A stretch of DNA of 64,000 bases, taken from the NCBI GenBank assembly GCA_964019335.1, contig OZ025681.1:124001-188000 (forward strand), given 5' to 3'. Numbering within the stretch: the stretch's first letter is position 1; each line of letters opens with the position of its first letter. The stretch comes from Diplonema japonicum (taxonomy: Eukaryota; Euglenozoa; Diplonemea; Diplonemida; Diplonemidae). The notes below the pieces were generated by a model that was not told where the DNA came from, made no database searches, and saw only the letters and a list, made by a program, of their open reading frames with translations. This document shows, in pieces, positions 44,483-54,945 of the stretch. Position numbers and translations under genes: made by a program.

Positions 44483-44652
44483 GCTACGTTGTCGGCGCCG
44501 TACGTACGCGTATTTCGAACGTACGCGGTACGCACTTTTTTCCCATTTGCCCCTCTAATGTAAGCCAAGGAAAGTGACCCGTAGCCTGTACCTGTAAGGA
44601 GCCGTACGCACTTTTCAGATTTTGCTGCGTACGCGTACGCCGACAACGTAGC
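44483..44652. mobile_element. MITE-like element, 170 bases
   Basis: Perfect 15-base inverted ends GCTACGTTGTCGGCG (44483-44497) and their complement (44638-44652), with further palindromic TACGCGTACG words inside. Short and non-coding, it lies in the promoter region of the cyclase-kinase gene. A non-autonomous DNA element is the simplest reading. Confidence 0.6.
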
Positions 44653-44690
44653 ACTGGGGGGGGGGGGGAGCTTGCTGTAAAGCAGCTTAG

Positions 44691-46043
44691 TTACACGTTG
44701 ATCGCATTGCGGAGGAAGTGCTCAACACAAGGGACATCCTCGCGTACGGAGGAGAGCCATCTCATAGAGATGAGCAGCGTGGAGTAGGACACATCGACTA
44801 TCTCAGAGCCGGACTCCCGTGTGCAGATCGAGGAGGCTGCAACGAACCTTCGCGAGTGCAGCAGTAGGGAGCGTATGCCGCTGGAATCAGAGGAGCACGT
44901 CGACGCAGCACTTCCAATGCTTGGGCAGAACAAACTGAACGTCACCTTATCATTCAGCCACACATCGTCTAGAAGCTCACTTGTATTCGGACGGCACGTC
45001 GGCTCCAAAAACATCGATTCTACGAACTTCAACGCCTCACGTGGCACTTTATCTGACAAAAGCATGCTGTCTAAGTGGGTACACTGAGGTGGCACCCCTG
45101 CAAAGATCTCGTGCACAGTACATCCCACCGACCAGATGTCCGAAGCTTTCGAGGGCTTCTTCCCCTGTCTTATTTCCGGCGCTGACCAAGGAAGCTCAAC
45201 AGGCGGCATCTCATCCGTGAACAAATGTGTCGCAGCAGTGAAATTTGAGATCTGCAGCGTGCCCATGGTGTCAAGCATAAGGTTGCTAGCTTTGATGGCA
45301 TTGTGGATGATTCCAAAGGAGTGAATGTATCGAAGCCCTCGTAAGATCTGTGTTGTGTAAAGCCTGACGACGGGGAAAGGTAGTTCCCCGATTTCATCTA
45401 CGAAGGCTGCAAGGTTGCCCTGGCTGCCGACAGTGTACGCCATGGTGATGCGGGTGTATTCACGAACTTGCTCCACGTTCCCCCTCAGGATCTTGGCTAC
45501 GTTTTCGTGGTTTAGTTTTTTGAGGATCTCGATCTCGGAGTACATCCGTGACAGCTGAGGAGGCCCCATCACTGTTTCCGAAGAGAGGAAAAAGAACAAA
45601 CCTGTCTTGTGGTCTATGCACCGCTGTACTTTTATGGCCTGGTTGCCTGAGAAGTCTGCAGACTCGCAGAACTCAGTGGTACCCAGCATTGTTCTCAAGG
45701 TTGGTTTTCGTTTATGTCTAAGGCTTCCGTGAGGGTGAAAATGGAAATGCCGTTGGTGACATTGAGTGGTGGTTACGCTCTGCTTGGTACGCCGCTGTAC
45801 CGTGGGTTTAACCGCTTTTGTCTGGACTTGTTGTTCTGTCTCTGTGGCCTCCTGGTGCTTGCTACTGTACCCTAGAAACATCACCGTTACCGCCATGCTG
45901 GCCAATATGCACTCCCACGCTAGTGCCACGTAAGCCAGCTCAGGAATCACGAGGTGCCTGAGGCAGCTCACACTAAAAATCACAACTATGAAAATCAAAC
46001 CCAATGTATTTGCCCACGGTTTCAGGGTGCTAAATAGGACCAT
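44691..46043 (-). CDS. Membrane-anchored pseudokinase
   Basis: 450 residues from MVLFSTLKPW, after an A-rich leader. Two membrane segments (about 12-29 and 37-58) precede a kinase fold (120-345) with recognisable EIEILKKLNHENV, IIHNAIKASNLML, SAPEI and ASDIWSVGCTVHEIF. All three catalytic anchors are gone: no glycine loop, no Lys in strand 3 (GLFFFLSSE), HNA (247-249) for HRD, SNF (266-268) for DFG. The closest relatives are STE/MAP3K-like. The C-terminal 90 residues include LISMRWLSSVREDVPCVEHF, which resembles the end of a kinesin motor (SLxxLxxVI...VPYRxSxLTxLL), as in the gene at 31877-33736; this is tentative. It probably acts as a scaffold. It lies just downstream of the receptor kinase's promoter side, on the same strand. 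Confidence 0.75.
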   Translation of the reverse strand: MVLFSTLKPWANTLGLIFIVVIFSVSCLRHLVIPELAYVALAWECILASMAVTVMFLGYSSKHQEATETEQQVQTKAVKPTVQRRTKQSVTTTQCHQRHFHFHPHGSLRHKRKPTLRTMLGTTEFCESADFSGNQAIKVQRCIDHKTGLFFFLSSETVMGPPQLSRMYSEIEILKKLNHENVAKILRGNVEQVREYTRITMAYTVGSQGNLAAFVDEIGELPFPVVRLYTTQILRGLRYIHSFGIIHNAIKASNLMLDTMGTLQISNFTAATHLFTDEMPPVELPWSAPEIRQGKKPSKASDIWSVGCTVHEIFAGVPPQCTHLDSMLLSDKVPREALKFVESMFLEPTCRPNTSELLDDVWLNDKVTFSLFCPSIGSAASTCSSDSSGIRSLLLHSRRFVAASSICTRESGSEIVDVSYSTLLISMRWLSSVREDVPCVEHFLRNAINV

Positions 46044-46151
46044 TTTGTATTTTCTTCTTCTTCTTTTTTTTTCAACGCCTTGGGTGCAAAGAAGAAAGGG
46101 GGAATAGAAGACTCGGGGCGGCACAAAAATAACTATTTATTGCCAACAAAT

Positions 46152-46252
46152 AATGAGTCATTATTTAACTCGAGTTCCCGAATTTTTTGCACGAGGGCCC
46201 GCAGGGCCCGAGTGCAAAAAAACGGGTAACGAGTGTTAAATAATGGCTCATT
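46152..46252. repeat. Near-perfect 49-base-arm palindrome
   Basis: Arms 46152-46200 and 46204-46252 are inverted copies with a few mismatches, centred on GCA and flanked by GGGCCC on both sides. The outer parts carry CATTATTTAAC, and the inner parts carry a TTTTTTGCAC/GTGCAAAAAA pair. It lies upstream of the pseudokinase gene and forms the left end of the larger foldback region to 46702. Confidence 0.75.
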
Positions 46253-46268
46253 TGGCGGCAAGTAAGTC

Positions 46269-46702
46269 GTTTTATTTCACTCTTCGTCATTTGAGTCACT
46301 CACTCTTCACTGCTTTCACTGCTGTTTTTTTTCACGCAGGTCAGCTTTTTGGGGATTTTCCTAAGGTAATACAGGGTAGCTATTTCGCCGTGGCATTTAA
46401 AGGGGAAGTAAGGCACTTATTCCCACTTTTAAGGGCTGGAATGGCCTCAGATGGCCAAAAATAGTCAAAATACCCCCACCCCAAAAAAATTTTTCAAGGG
46501 GTTGGGTGCATTTTTTTCCACGACAAGACCCATTTTTTCACTCTGAAGGGCCATTATTTAACTGCAAAATCTCATTATTTAACTAGTTAAATAATGGCGA
46601 TTTCGCGTTAAATAATGGCCGTTTCGCGTTAAATAATGGCCATTTCGCGTTAAATAATGAGGCCCCTAGTGAGTGAAGAAAATGACGAAGAGTGAAATAA
46701 AA
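46269..46702. mobile_element. Foldback/MITE-like element with tandem TTAAATAATGG units
   Basis: Inverted ends share TTTATTTCACTCTTCGTCAT (46270) and its complement (to about 46702), and GTGAGTGAAG words. Between 46586 and 46665 there are three to four tandem 21-base units of GTTAAATAATGGC plus CRTTTCGC, plus the palindrome TTATTTAACTAGTTAAATAA. It has no ORF. I infer a non-autonomous element, possibly nested with the palindrome at 46152. Confidence 0.55.
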
Positions 46703-46877
46703 AAAAAAAAAAAAAAAAAAAAAAGAAGAAGAAAAAAAAAAAGTACCCTTCTCAGTTTTGGAACTTGAGCCTCGCAAAACTCCTCCGCCCTCAGGCTGTA
46801 AAACCTAAGGTGAAGGGTCCGGGAAAAAGAAAAAAAATTCGATCTTTTAACATCAAGGTGACAAGTCGAACAACGCT

Positions 46878-47201
46878 CCAAGTGTACCATAAAGTACAAG
46901 GGGTGGGTGTTTTGTAGTCAAACGACACATTGGAGTGGGTTCTAACCTGTGCGGCACCACCTCTCAGACATGACGTGCCTCCCCGTTTCCTCGCGGTAGG
47001 GTGGGGCATCTTTTTCTTTTGCCGAAGCCAAATGTTTTGAAAGGTCTGTTTGTGCCTGGGTGACAGTCGCTCGCGCATGGTTTGCCTTATTCTTGTGTCT
47101 CTTCCGAACACCGTCACCCTGACACAGACTTCCCTGAAATGACTCGCTGAAGGGGAGGTTGCACACTTAGACCCGGCCAAAGGTCTTGCTGCCCATTTGA
47201 A
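46878..47201 (+). repeat. Dispersed repeat R4, copy 2
   Basis: Same family as 22668-22905 but longer, with an extra middle segment of about 90 bases (47010-47120). It ends in GTCTTGCTGCCCATTTG directly against the 3' end of LINE-A, so LINE-A inserted at or near its edge. Confidence 0.55.
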
Positions 47202-47264
47202 AAAAAACTCAAAGTACAGGACAAGCCCCCCGCTAGAGGGCCGCCCTATGGGAGGGGGGGGGGT

Positions 47265-50200
47265 CTATCTGTTAATACTCCCCTTCTGGAGCATTGCTTT
47301 CATCCCGATTGAGGCCGTGAGCGTCTTGCGGAGTCGTGTGATGCGGTCCCGCTTGTAGGCGGCTTTCAATTCCATCAGCTTGTCGTGCGTGGAGCGGGTG
47401 GCGAAAATAGGCCTCCTGGAGAAACCAATAGCTGCCTTTCCTCCAATGGCGATGAGGGACTTCACTCTTTTTCTCTCGTCCGCTGGGAAGGGGCGTCGCT
47501 TCTTCCGTGCCCTGCATGCTGTGTTTATCTTTACGATGAGAGCTTTGATTCTGCGCGCCCTATCTTCCAGCAGGCCTCCCAAAGACTTTCCGGTCGTCCA
47601 TTCGAAGTCAATGGCCAGTTCCACCGCCGACACCTCCGAGGTGGTGTCCTTCTCTACCCAGCGCAGTTGTGACAACCATTGTAGCAGCGGGTTCAGGTAC
47701 TGGGACAGGACCCCGCTCACTCCTTCGAGCTCGCCAGCTATCGGAACGGGGCATCTCTTACCTACCACATTTCGAATCCACGGCAGCGGCTGTGTGTTGA
47801 CATCCTCCTTCTGCATGAGCTCTACGTCTCGTTTCTCAACCACCACGGCTAAGTATCGTTGCAGCTTCTCTAGGTACGCAAAGTCATGTCCTCTCGGCAG
47901 AATCGCGTGCAATTCCAGACACAGGGGCCATCCTGTCCTGTTGCGCAGTGGTTCCAAGCCGTCCCGTGCTAGCTCTTCCTGTGCGCAGGCGCATTCGTAG
48001 AGTTGATGGCGGAGTAGGGTAACCGTGTCCGGGTACGGTGATTCGCACAGGTCGCACCTGAACCCTTGTGTGCGTGGTACTGTCGTTGCTGGGACTTGGC
48101 TTATGCTCTCTTCGACTTCTTCGGTGTCGTCACCTTCTGGTGCCAGGGGGACGCTTCTTTGGTTCGTTCCTGCATGCGGGCTAAGGTAGGGGACCCCTCC
48201 GGTGATAACCCGTCTCAGGCAGTAGGACATGAGCGGGTCTTTGGCTGTTTTCCATAGTTGGTTGGTTTTGGGATCCGCTCCCGCCTCCATCCCTCTCACT
48301 GTGTTCCTCTCGTTCGCCAGCGACCTGCTCCGGGCTTTCCTCACCGCGTCCCTAAAGACGTGTCCGCGTTCGGCCCAGGGTTTGTTCCCACAGTCTAGCA
48401 ATTGCGCCCAGCTCCATCCTATATAGGGGAGCCACCGACAGACCAGGTTGCCTACTGGTCCCATCGGGGTGGACCCCGTGCCGTACCCCGCAGCGATCTG
48501 CATGCATCTCTGTCGTAGTCGTTCGTCGTCGAGCGCTCCGGACACTACCTTCAGGGAGTGGTATATCACATAGGAGAGGGGATCGTTGGTATGCCCCTTC
48601 AAGAGGACTGTGTTCACTGCGGTTGGAGAGCGTCCACGGTGGTGAGGGCCCCATAGGTTGCACGTTACCCTTGTCGACAATTTCTTGAGCGTCTCGTCAC
48701 ATGGGGGGGAGAACGGTCCGCTGTAGAGGCATGACGGAAGAATCGTCGTGCTGACCATGTGTGCTTTCGTTTCGAAGGCTAACCTCGTGCAACCCAGCCG
48801 GTCTAGCGAGTCAAGCGCATCCGTGGTCGGTTTGTTCCATTTCGTCCCTGTCCTGCGCGTGTTGATTTTCACGCCAAGCCCTTTGAGGTCCGACACCGTC
48901 TTGTATGGTACAGGTACTTCCGAGCCTTTCCTCATCGCCGTTCGGTCTCCCACGACTCTCGACTTGAACCCTTCCGCGGTGCCAAAGCCCACCGTCTTTT
49001 CCTTGTTGACCTGCATCCCCGTCAGGTCGCAAAACTCTAGAGTCCCTTCGACCGCTGCCTGCAGTGAGTCCCGCAGCTTCGCTAACAGGTAAGCGTCGTC
49101 GGCATATGCTAGCACCTCGGCGTCCGGCGCTACCTGCTCGACGGCCCGTATCATGATGGACAGCAAGGCGTTGATGATGATGACCGACAGCGGGCACCCC
49201 TGGAGGATACCGTTTGTGGCCTCAAACGTGTCACCAACTCCTATGGGGTACTTGAACCTCCTCGTGATCTGGGAGTACATCCCTTGGAGTGCTCTTCCTA
49301 TAGATTCGTCCATCCCCAGGGCGCTCATGAGGTCAAGGGACAACTGTTGTGGTACCAGGTCGAAGCACTTTCTAAAATCCAGGGCTAGTCCCTCCGGTTC
49401 CCCATCCACCAAAGCCAGCTCCAGCTTGGTACACAGTTCCATGAGGGCTGTCGTCGTACTGTGCTTGGGCCTAAACCCGTGCTGTCTCGGCGTGATCCAA
49501 CGTTCCTGCCAGTCAAGGACACCCTTCAGCCTCGTACACGCCCACAAGCGGTAGATGGTGCTGGTCACCGTGATGGGTCGGTGGTTCAGAGGGGCTGACC
49601 CTTCACCCTTTGGAATCAGTGACACCAGGGCTGTCGTGATCTGTCTCGGCCACTGGCCTGTCTCCTCAATCAGGTTGAAGAGGTCTGCGAAGGCTCTCAG
49701 GATGCTCACCGGAAGACGTTCGCCAACCGTCCACGCCACAGGCCCCTTTGTCTGGCTTCTTCTTGATCACTTCCCTCAGCTGTTCCGCTGTGATCGAAGT
49801 ACGCGACATTAGGGTTTTCTTGATCATGTTCCCGTAGCGCTGTGCAAATCGTTCGTACTGTGGCTCGTCCTCTGGTGCCCGTGCAGAAAAGACGCCCGAC
49901 CAAGCGTCTCGCATCACCTCGTCCATCTTCCGTAGGTTTGCGGTCACTCCACCATCTGCCGTCTCAACCACATCTGTCCTTTGGTTTGGGTGGTCTTTGA
50001 TCCAGGCTGTGATGTGTCTGCGCTCCTTCCCAAAATCAGAGCGTATTGAACGTTCGTATGCTTTCGCCTGCATGTTCTTGCGGCATAGGAGCAGCTCCGA
50101 CAACATTCCCTGGGAGTAGTCCTCAGCTATTTCAAGCTCCCCCCTGATGCTATCAATACTCCCTGTCGCGTCGATCTTGCAGAACTCGACCTTCAGCTCT

Positions 50201-51400
50201 TCCCCTAGCGTCGTTATGTTTCTGAGCGCGTTCCGTATCTCCACCGGGAGCGGCCCGCAGTGTCCACCCTCATAGAGTTTCAACATTTGCTGTTTTGCAC
50301 TTCGAATTTTGAGCTTCAACTTCTCAAGCCGCTGTTGTCGATTTGTTGCCGCCCCGACTGCCGACTCCGTTGACCTCGCACTCAGCTCTGACCTCGTAGG
50401 CTCCCGTGCCTTGCCCCTTCCGGTGTATACGTTGCGTACCGGTCCCACGTACCCATGTAGTAGGTATTGTTCCGCAAGGTCTGATATCTCTGAGAAAGCT
50501 TCGGTTGGCCTCTGTGCTGCAATGAACTCACGGTACCTCGACTTCTGCATCAGTGTCTCCGCTATTCCGACTGGCGCCTTCTTGGTCTTTGGTATCTCCT
50601 GCGGGACGGTGTATCTTAGGACTTCTTGTCGAAAGGCTGGGATGTTGAGTGTTACCGACAGGCATCGGTGGTCCGACCCGGAGATAGCCTCGCTTACTCC
50701 GCAATGCTCGAGCCCCTGGGCCGCGATGTTGTTCAACAGTACCCTATCAACCCGCGTATTGCAATTGGTTCTGACAAGTGTGCTCTCTACCTGTACTCCA
50801 TCCCTCCGAGCACAGAACGCAGCGGCGTCTATCCAGTCCGTTTGTAAAGCCCTCTTTAGTGTGGCGGATCGGGTTTCGTCCGTGTTGAAGTCCCCCACTA
50901 CTGCCACCGGCACGTCTCCCAGCTCGAACTTGAGTCGGTGTAGTAGGTAATGGAGAAGCTCTTCACGGTACTTTGCCTTCGTCGGGTCTTGGCCTGAGTG
51001 GCAGTATACATTCACCAGGTGGAGCCATCGCTTGTTCCCATCAAGTGAGATCTTTACGTGTGACCATCTGTCTTTATGTGGCCCAGTCGTTTCACAGATC
51101 ACTGCTGTCCGTGGTTTCTTCACAAAGGTCCCCAATCCGCCCCGCTTCGCTATCGTCAGAGACGTGACACCTTTGGTCTCCCTCCCTGGTTGAGGTTTGC
51201 TCCAGAATCTGGTGTACCGTCTGCCCCAAACATCATCTCTCAGCACGTGCTCGATCTCCAGCTGCGTCTGTGCCGTGAGGGCAGTTTCTTGGATGCAGAA
51301 TGCGTCCGGGAGGACAGTAGAGTACTCACCCAGCCGGTTGTTCAGTGCTGAGCCGTTGTGTGTGAGAATGGTGAGTGGTCCAGGTCGATGTCGGTGTCAT
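47265..51400 (-). CDS. LINE-A ORF2: APE endonuclease and reverse transcriptase, frameshifted
   Basis: Two frames. The first (open from about 51400, first ATG at 51246, to 49666) is an EEP/APE endonuclease: NGSALNN, FCIQET, VPVAVVGDFNTD and SGSDHRCLSV mark the catalytic residues, followed by a linker. The Asn and Glu motifs lie upstream of the first ATG, so translation must enter from ORF1 or from a non-AUG codon. The second frame (about 49739 to 47265) is the RT: LVSLIPKGEG, LDFRKCFDLVP, LQGCPLSV, AYADDAYLL, thumb, then a finger (CDLCESPYP...H...C) and a basic tail. The frames meet at GACGVDGW near 49725, in the middle of an RT motif, so a one-base indel is most likely. It copies RNA into nicked target DNA. 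Confidence 0.85.
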
Positions 51401-53403
51401 CGTCAGTTGGGGGGGGACCTAAGTCATCTTCCGTCTCCATGTCATCGTTTTCTCCCCCCTCGGCTAGCGAACGGGGCTCGTCTCTGTCCAGTCTCGAAAC
51501 CGTCGCTCCCGTGAGAGCCTTTATCTGCTCGGTGAGAACCGTCATCTGGGCGCGCATCTGCTGGACCTCCCCTCGCAGCTGCGCGTTCTCTCTCCGTAGC
51601 TCGACCACTTCCGTTGATGGCTCATCCCTGCTCGGTTCCCCCGCCAGCTTGCGGATCGCATTTTCAATGGCCGTAAGGCGGTCCTCAACAGCCGGGGTAC
51701 CTGCCTTTCTCGTCGTGGTGGACGTCTTTTCGGACTTCGGAGGGGCGACCTTTTTCGGGGGGGCAACATTCTTCTCTGTAGCAGGAGGCTTGTGGCCTGG
51801 CTGGGTGGATTCCGTCACTGCACCAAGGTAGGACTTGCCTGTGGCTGCGACCCCTGTCTTCGGTCTTCCCCATGACTGTGCAGTTGGTATCTTCTTAATG
51901 GGCGGGCCTCCCACGTCGGGTGCTATCCTGCAGTGGAGAATCTGTCCTGTCGGGGATGTGATCCTCAGCGTCGTGGTTGGGGGTTTGCCTCCTCGGATGT
52001 ACCAACACCTCAGGTTGTTGTTCCAACCCCCGTGTAGAGGAACGGCCTCCCACTTCATGCTGGAGTATTAACTCCACGTGCTCTACGCCGCATTGCCCGT
52101 ACAGGCCCGTCAGTCGCCACCTCGGCTCCCCATGCTGTCCGCGCTGTCGTTCATCTTCGCCCAACACCTTGTCAAGGAGCGCGGTCTTCTTCTCCTCAGA
52201 CGTCCTCACACCGAGGCGGCAGTCCGACTCACGAAGTGCTAGCCCCTGCTTTTCCGCCTCTGCCAGCTCTAGCGCTTCCTTCAATGTGGTCTCCTTCGGG
52301 AGCCAGGCGACGGGGGACCTCGGCACGTCCTTCGGCTTGACAAAGACACCTCCCCTCCCGGACGTGTCCACGAACCTGTCGAGGCTGGCTCTTGGGATCG
52401 TCGCGAGTACGTCTATTCTCGGGGTCGGTCCTTCCATGATCCTGTCGATCCTGTGGACCGTCTTGCAGCCCAAGCCCTGGAGGAGCTTTCGGGGTTCGGA
52501 GGTCACCTTCTCCCACCTCTGGGTTGAGGTGTGTGTCTTCGAGAAGACGATCGCTACACGTGTGAACCTTGCGCCCAGTTCGATGTCCACTGTGTCCTTC
52601 GATGCGCACATGGAAATCTTCCCGCTCACTACGAACAAGAACATCTTTCTGTTGGTGAACTCACCGTCTGCCTTGAGTACGATGTCGTACTCGTGTCGTT
52701 CTGTGCCGCGGCGCTTGAGGATGAGCGCCTTGTTCCCGTCCCATCCCATCTCCTTGGCCTCTCTTGCGTTTTCTTCGGTTGCGATGGCAACCCCGTCCTT
52801 CCCCGCCACCAGCTCTTCCCACGACACGAAGGGCTGGTCAAACTGCCCCTGCTCCAGCGACCAGCGTTTCGCTGCTTGTGGTTCTTTCTGCGGCGGCTTG
52901 CTGTTTGGTCCTCTCCAGGATCTCGCCTCACCGTCCGAAATCGGAATGTCTACTCGCGGCAGTTTGAACTGCTGTACTGCTTTTTTCAGAACGTTTACGT
53001 TGAACGGTTCTGACGCGTTGAGATAAGCCCGACCGTCGAAGGCGATGTGGATGGGCAGCTTTTTGGACTCTCCCGAGATAGGGGAGACTGCGAGGGCGCC
53101 GTTATCGACCGTCAACAAGCGGATGTCGACCTTCCATGCGCGGGCAGTGGCCTGGATGGTAACCAGGTCGGCGGCGGTACCTTCCTTCGCGTGCTGGGTG
53201 CAGTAGGTGTCGTAGCTCCCGGTGACGTTCATTTGGTATTCTTCGCTTCCTCGCAACTCCTGTATCATGCGGCGTCTAATGTCGCTCCCCTTCTTCCCTA
53301 GCTTCTCTCCGACCACTCCGTAGAAGGAGTTCCCGTTCCCGTTCCCGTACGCCTTTCTGTGCGCCGTCATCCCGAAGCCCTTCATAGCTTTTAAAATGTC
53401 CAT
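51342..53403 (-). CDS. LINE-A ORF1: OTU-like N-terminus and coiled coil, frameshifted
   Basis: Two overlapping frames: 53403..51895 and 52058..51342. The first starts MDILKAMKGFGM; residues 12-115 follow the OTU-protease order (GNGNGNSFYGVVGEKLG, then IRRRMIQEL, then GTAADLVTIQATARAW and VDIRLL), but the catalytic Cys position is Ser and no final HxN is seen. A middle region of unknown fold follows. Near 52065 similarity to a W-rich module appears to pass from WRLTGLYGQCGVEHVEL in frame one to MKWEAVPLHGGWNN in frame two, suggesting an indel within a single protein. The second frame ends in a coiled coil (residues about 130-190) and an acidic tail, typical of LINE RNA-binding ORF1 proteins. 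Confidence 0.75.
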
Positions 53404-53500
53404 GGTTGACGTGGACCGTTGATGCTGAAATTGATGCTGTTGATGTGTTGTTTGCGCTCTCCTCTCCTTCCCTTCCTTGCACTAACTTAGAAACCTTTAC

Positions 53501-54393
53501 CCTTCCTAAACTTATACACTTCCGTTGACCCTTACACTTCTGTTTCCTTTTATTTCCGTTACACTTTTACACTTCCTCTAAATCTTTATACTCCGTTGAA
53601 CCTTGATATCGCGTTCTTACTCCAATATTTGTATTTTCTTTTCAAACCGTTGCTGTGTGAACTTTATTGGCACGGTCGGACACCAATAAAGTACAGAAAC
53701 TGTAGCTTTAGAATCGTTGGAAAAAAAAAAAACTACTATGATAGGAAACGAAGTGTTTAGCAACGGCCCACACACAAAAAACAAAAAAAGAGAGACTATT
53801 TAAGGGTGCCTGCAGTGGCAAGGCGCCCCGCACAAGCATCGTCTACTTGATTACAGGGGGCGCGCCTCGGCCTAGCTGTAGCTTCTCCCGTGCAGTACCC
53901 TGAGCATCTGCAATACGTTCTTCCACTCGGGCGCTACCGGTGATGACCAACGAGGAGGTCAACAGCGAACAACACATCTGATGGACTTCTTTATATTTCC
54001 ATATTTCTGTGTTATCCCCACCACCACCAATAAAGAAAGTTCAAATTAACATGCAAGCTCCCTGAGACGAAAGCCGCATGCCCTAAAAAGGGAGGGGGTA
54101 TGGCCAGTACTAGGTATGGCCAGTACTAGGTATGGTCAGTACTAGGTATGGTCAGTACTAGGTATCTCTCAGTTTCGGACATATCTCGCGACTCCTCCAG
54201 GTGTTGTCCTCATCAGGCGAGAGGCAGAAAAGAGCAATATAATGGAGCTCCATTCGTGTTATGAAATAACGGTGAATGCTGCGTTGTCGCGCTCCGTGTA
54301 GCGCATGATCCTTGGTTCCAAGAACTCCTTCCACGCCAGTTCCTGCGACGCCTGGGTCGTCTTGCATATCCAGGGTACCCTTGGTGCCGATGC
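53501..54393. other. Intergenic region with R1, R2 and a tandem repeat
   Basis: R1 core at 53731-53770 and R2 at 53799-53830 sit together. The unit continues to about 53965 with CAACGAGGAGGTCAACAGCG, the same 3' end as the unit at 19728-20255. A frame at 54158-54451 (97 codons, minus) is unsupported. AATAAA words occur near 53684 and 54031. Confidence 0.5.
54099..54162. repeat. Four tandem copies of a 16-base unit
   Basis: Unit TATGGYCAGTACTAGG is repeated four times without a break (54099, 54115, 54131, 54147). The first two copies have C and the last two have T at the sixth base, as expected from stepwise duplication. Confidence 0.9.
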
Positions 54394-54945
54394 TTAATAT
54401 AATAACAGCATAGCCTTCATGCACGACTCTTTGCTGCATGCTGATGCACAAATGGTAGAGTAGGGGTAGTGGTACTCCACACCCGAGGGACGGATCTCTA
54501 GGTAAATTGTCTTCCGCACATCATCGAAAGTTATAATATTATGCCGCGCGGCTCCACAAAAACAACAACGATGACAGCCAGGACGATAAGGGGCACAGAG
54601 ACGTATGGGTACGACGAAGCGCAGAGAGAGAGCGAAGAACACTACGAAAAGACAAAGGAGCGATTTGTGAAGCATTGACCTTTCCATGAGAGTGACCTGC
54701 CACAAACCGGAGCTGATGCTTAATAGACCTGTGGGTGGAACATCTAGCACAGGGTACTGCTTACCTTTGATTTTCTTTGCGATATATTCTACTAGTTCTT
54801 CGCTGACACCGCTGGCACCCGACTGGGTCCGAGAATTTGAGTACACTCCAGTAGTGTGTTGAGTGGATGTGGTTTGCGAGCCTCGCTGGGCATTGCCTGA
54901 CGACTGTCCCCTGCGTTTTGTCATGATTCTCTTCAGGTACCTCAC
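54394..54945 (-). CDS. Hypothetical membrane protein
   Basis: 183 residues from MRYLKRIMTKRR (an alternative start MTKRR lies 7 codons in). A Ser/Thr/Gln-rich first third is followed by a helical stretch EELVEYIAKKIKGKQYP, one membrane segment (about 92-112), then a Cys-rich lumenal part (CAPYRPGCHRCCFCG and CASACSKESC). Composition is coding-like and unlike the surrounding homopolymers. I do not recognise a family. A further exon downstream is possible, but I found no GTATGT-type donor. Confidence 0.4.
   Translation of the reverse strand: MRYLKRIMTKRRGQSSGNAQRGSQTTSTQHTTGVYSNSRTQSGASGVSEELVEYIAKKIKGKQYPVLDVPPTGLLSISSGLWQVTLMERSMLHKSLLCLFVVFFALSLRFVVPIRLCAPYRPGCHRCCFCGAARHNIITFDDVRKTIYLEIRPSGVEYHYPYSTICASACSKESCMKAMLLLY

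Larger units (their letters stand above)
47206..53500 (-). mobile_element. LINE-A, full-length non-LTR retrotransposon
   Basis: About 6.3 kb with an ORF1 and an ORF2, no LTRs, and a 3' UTR identical to those of the copies at 470-1443 and 31438-31858. The right border is approximate because no second copy covers the 5' end. ORF2 carries an APE-type endonuclease and a reverse transcriptase with an intact YADD box. Two or three frame breaks separate the parts, so the copy may be inactive or the frames may be joined during translation. Confidence 0.9.

Noticed and set aside
51342-51400. Programmed -1 frameshift at the LINE-A ORF1/ORF2 overlap
   Set aside because: No slippery heptamer is visible in the overlap itself. 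The C-run just upstream lies before a stop in the ORF2 frame. Kept only as an open question.
54158-54451. 97-codon minus-strand frame downstream of the hypothetical membrane protein
   Set aside because: No recognisable domain and no convincing splice donor to join it to the neighbour.
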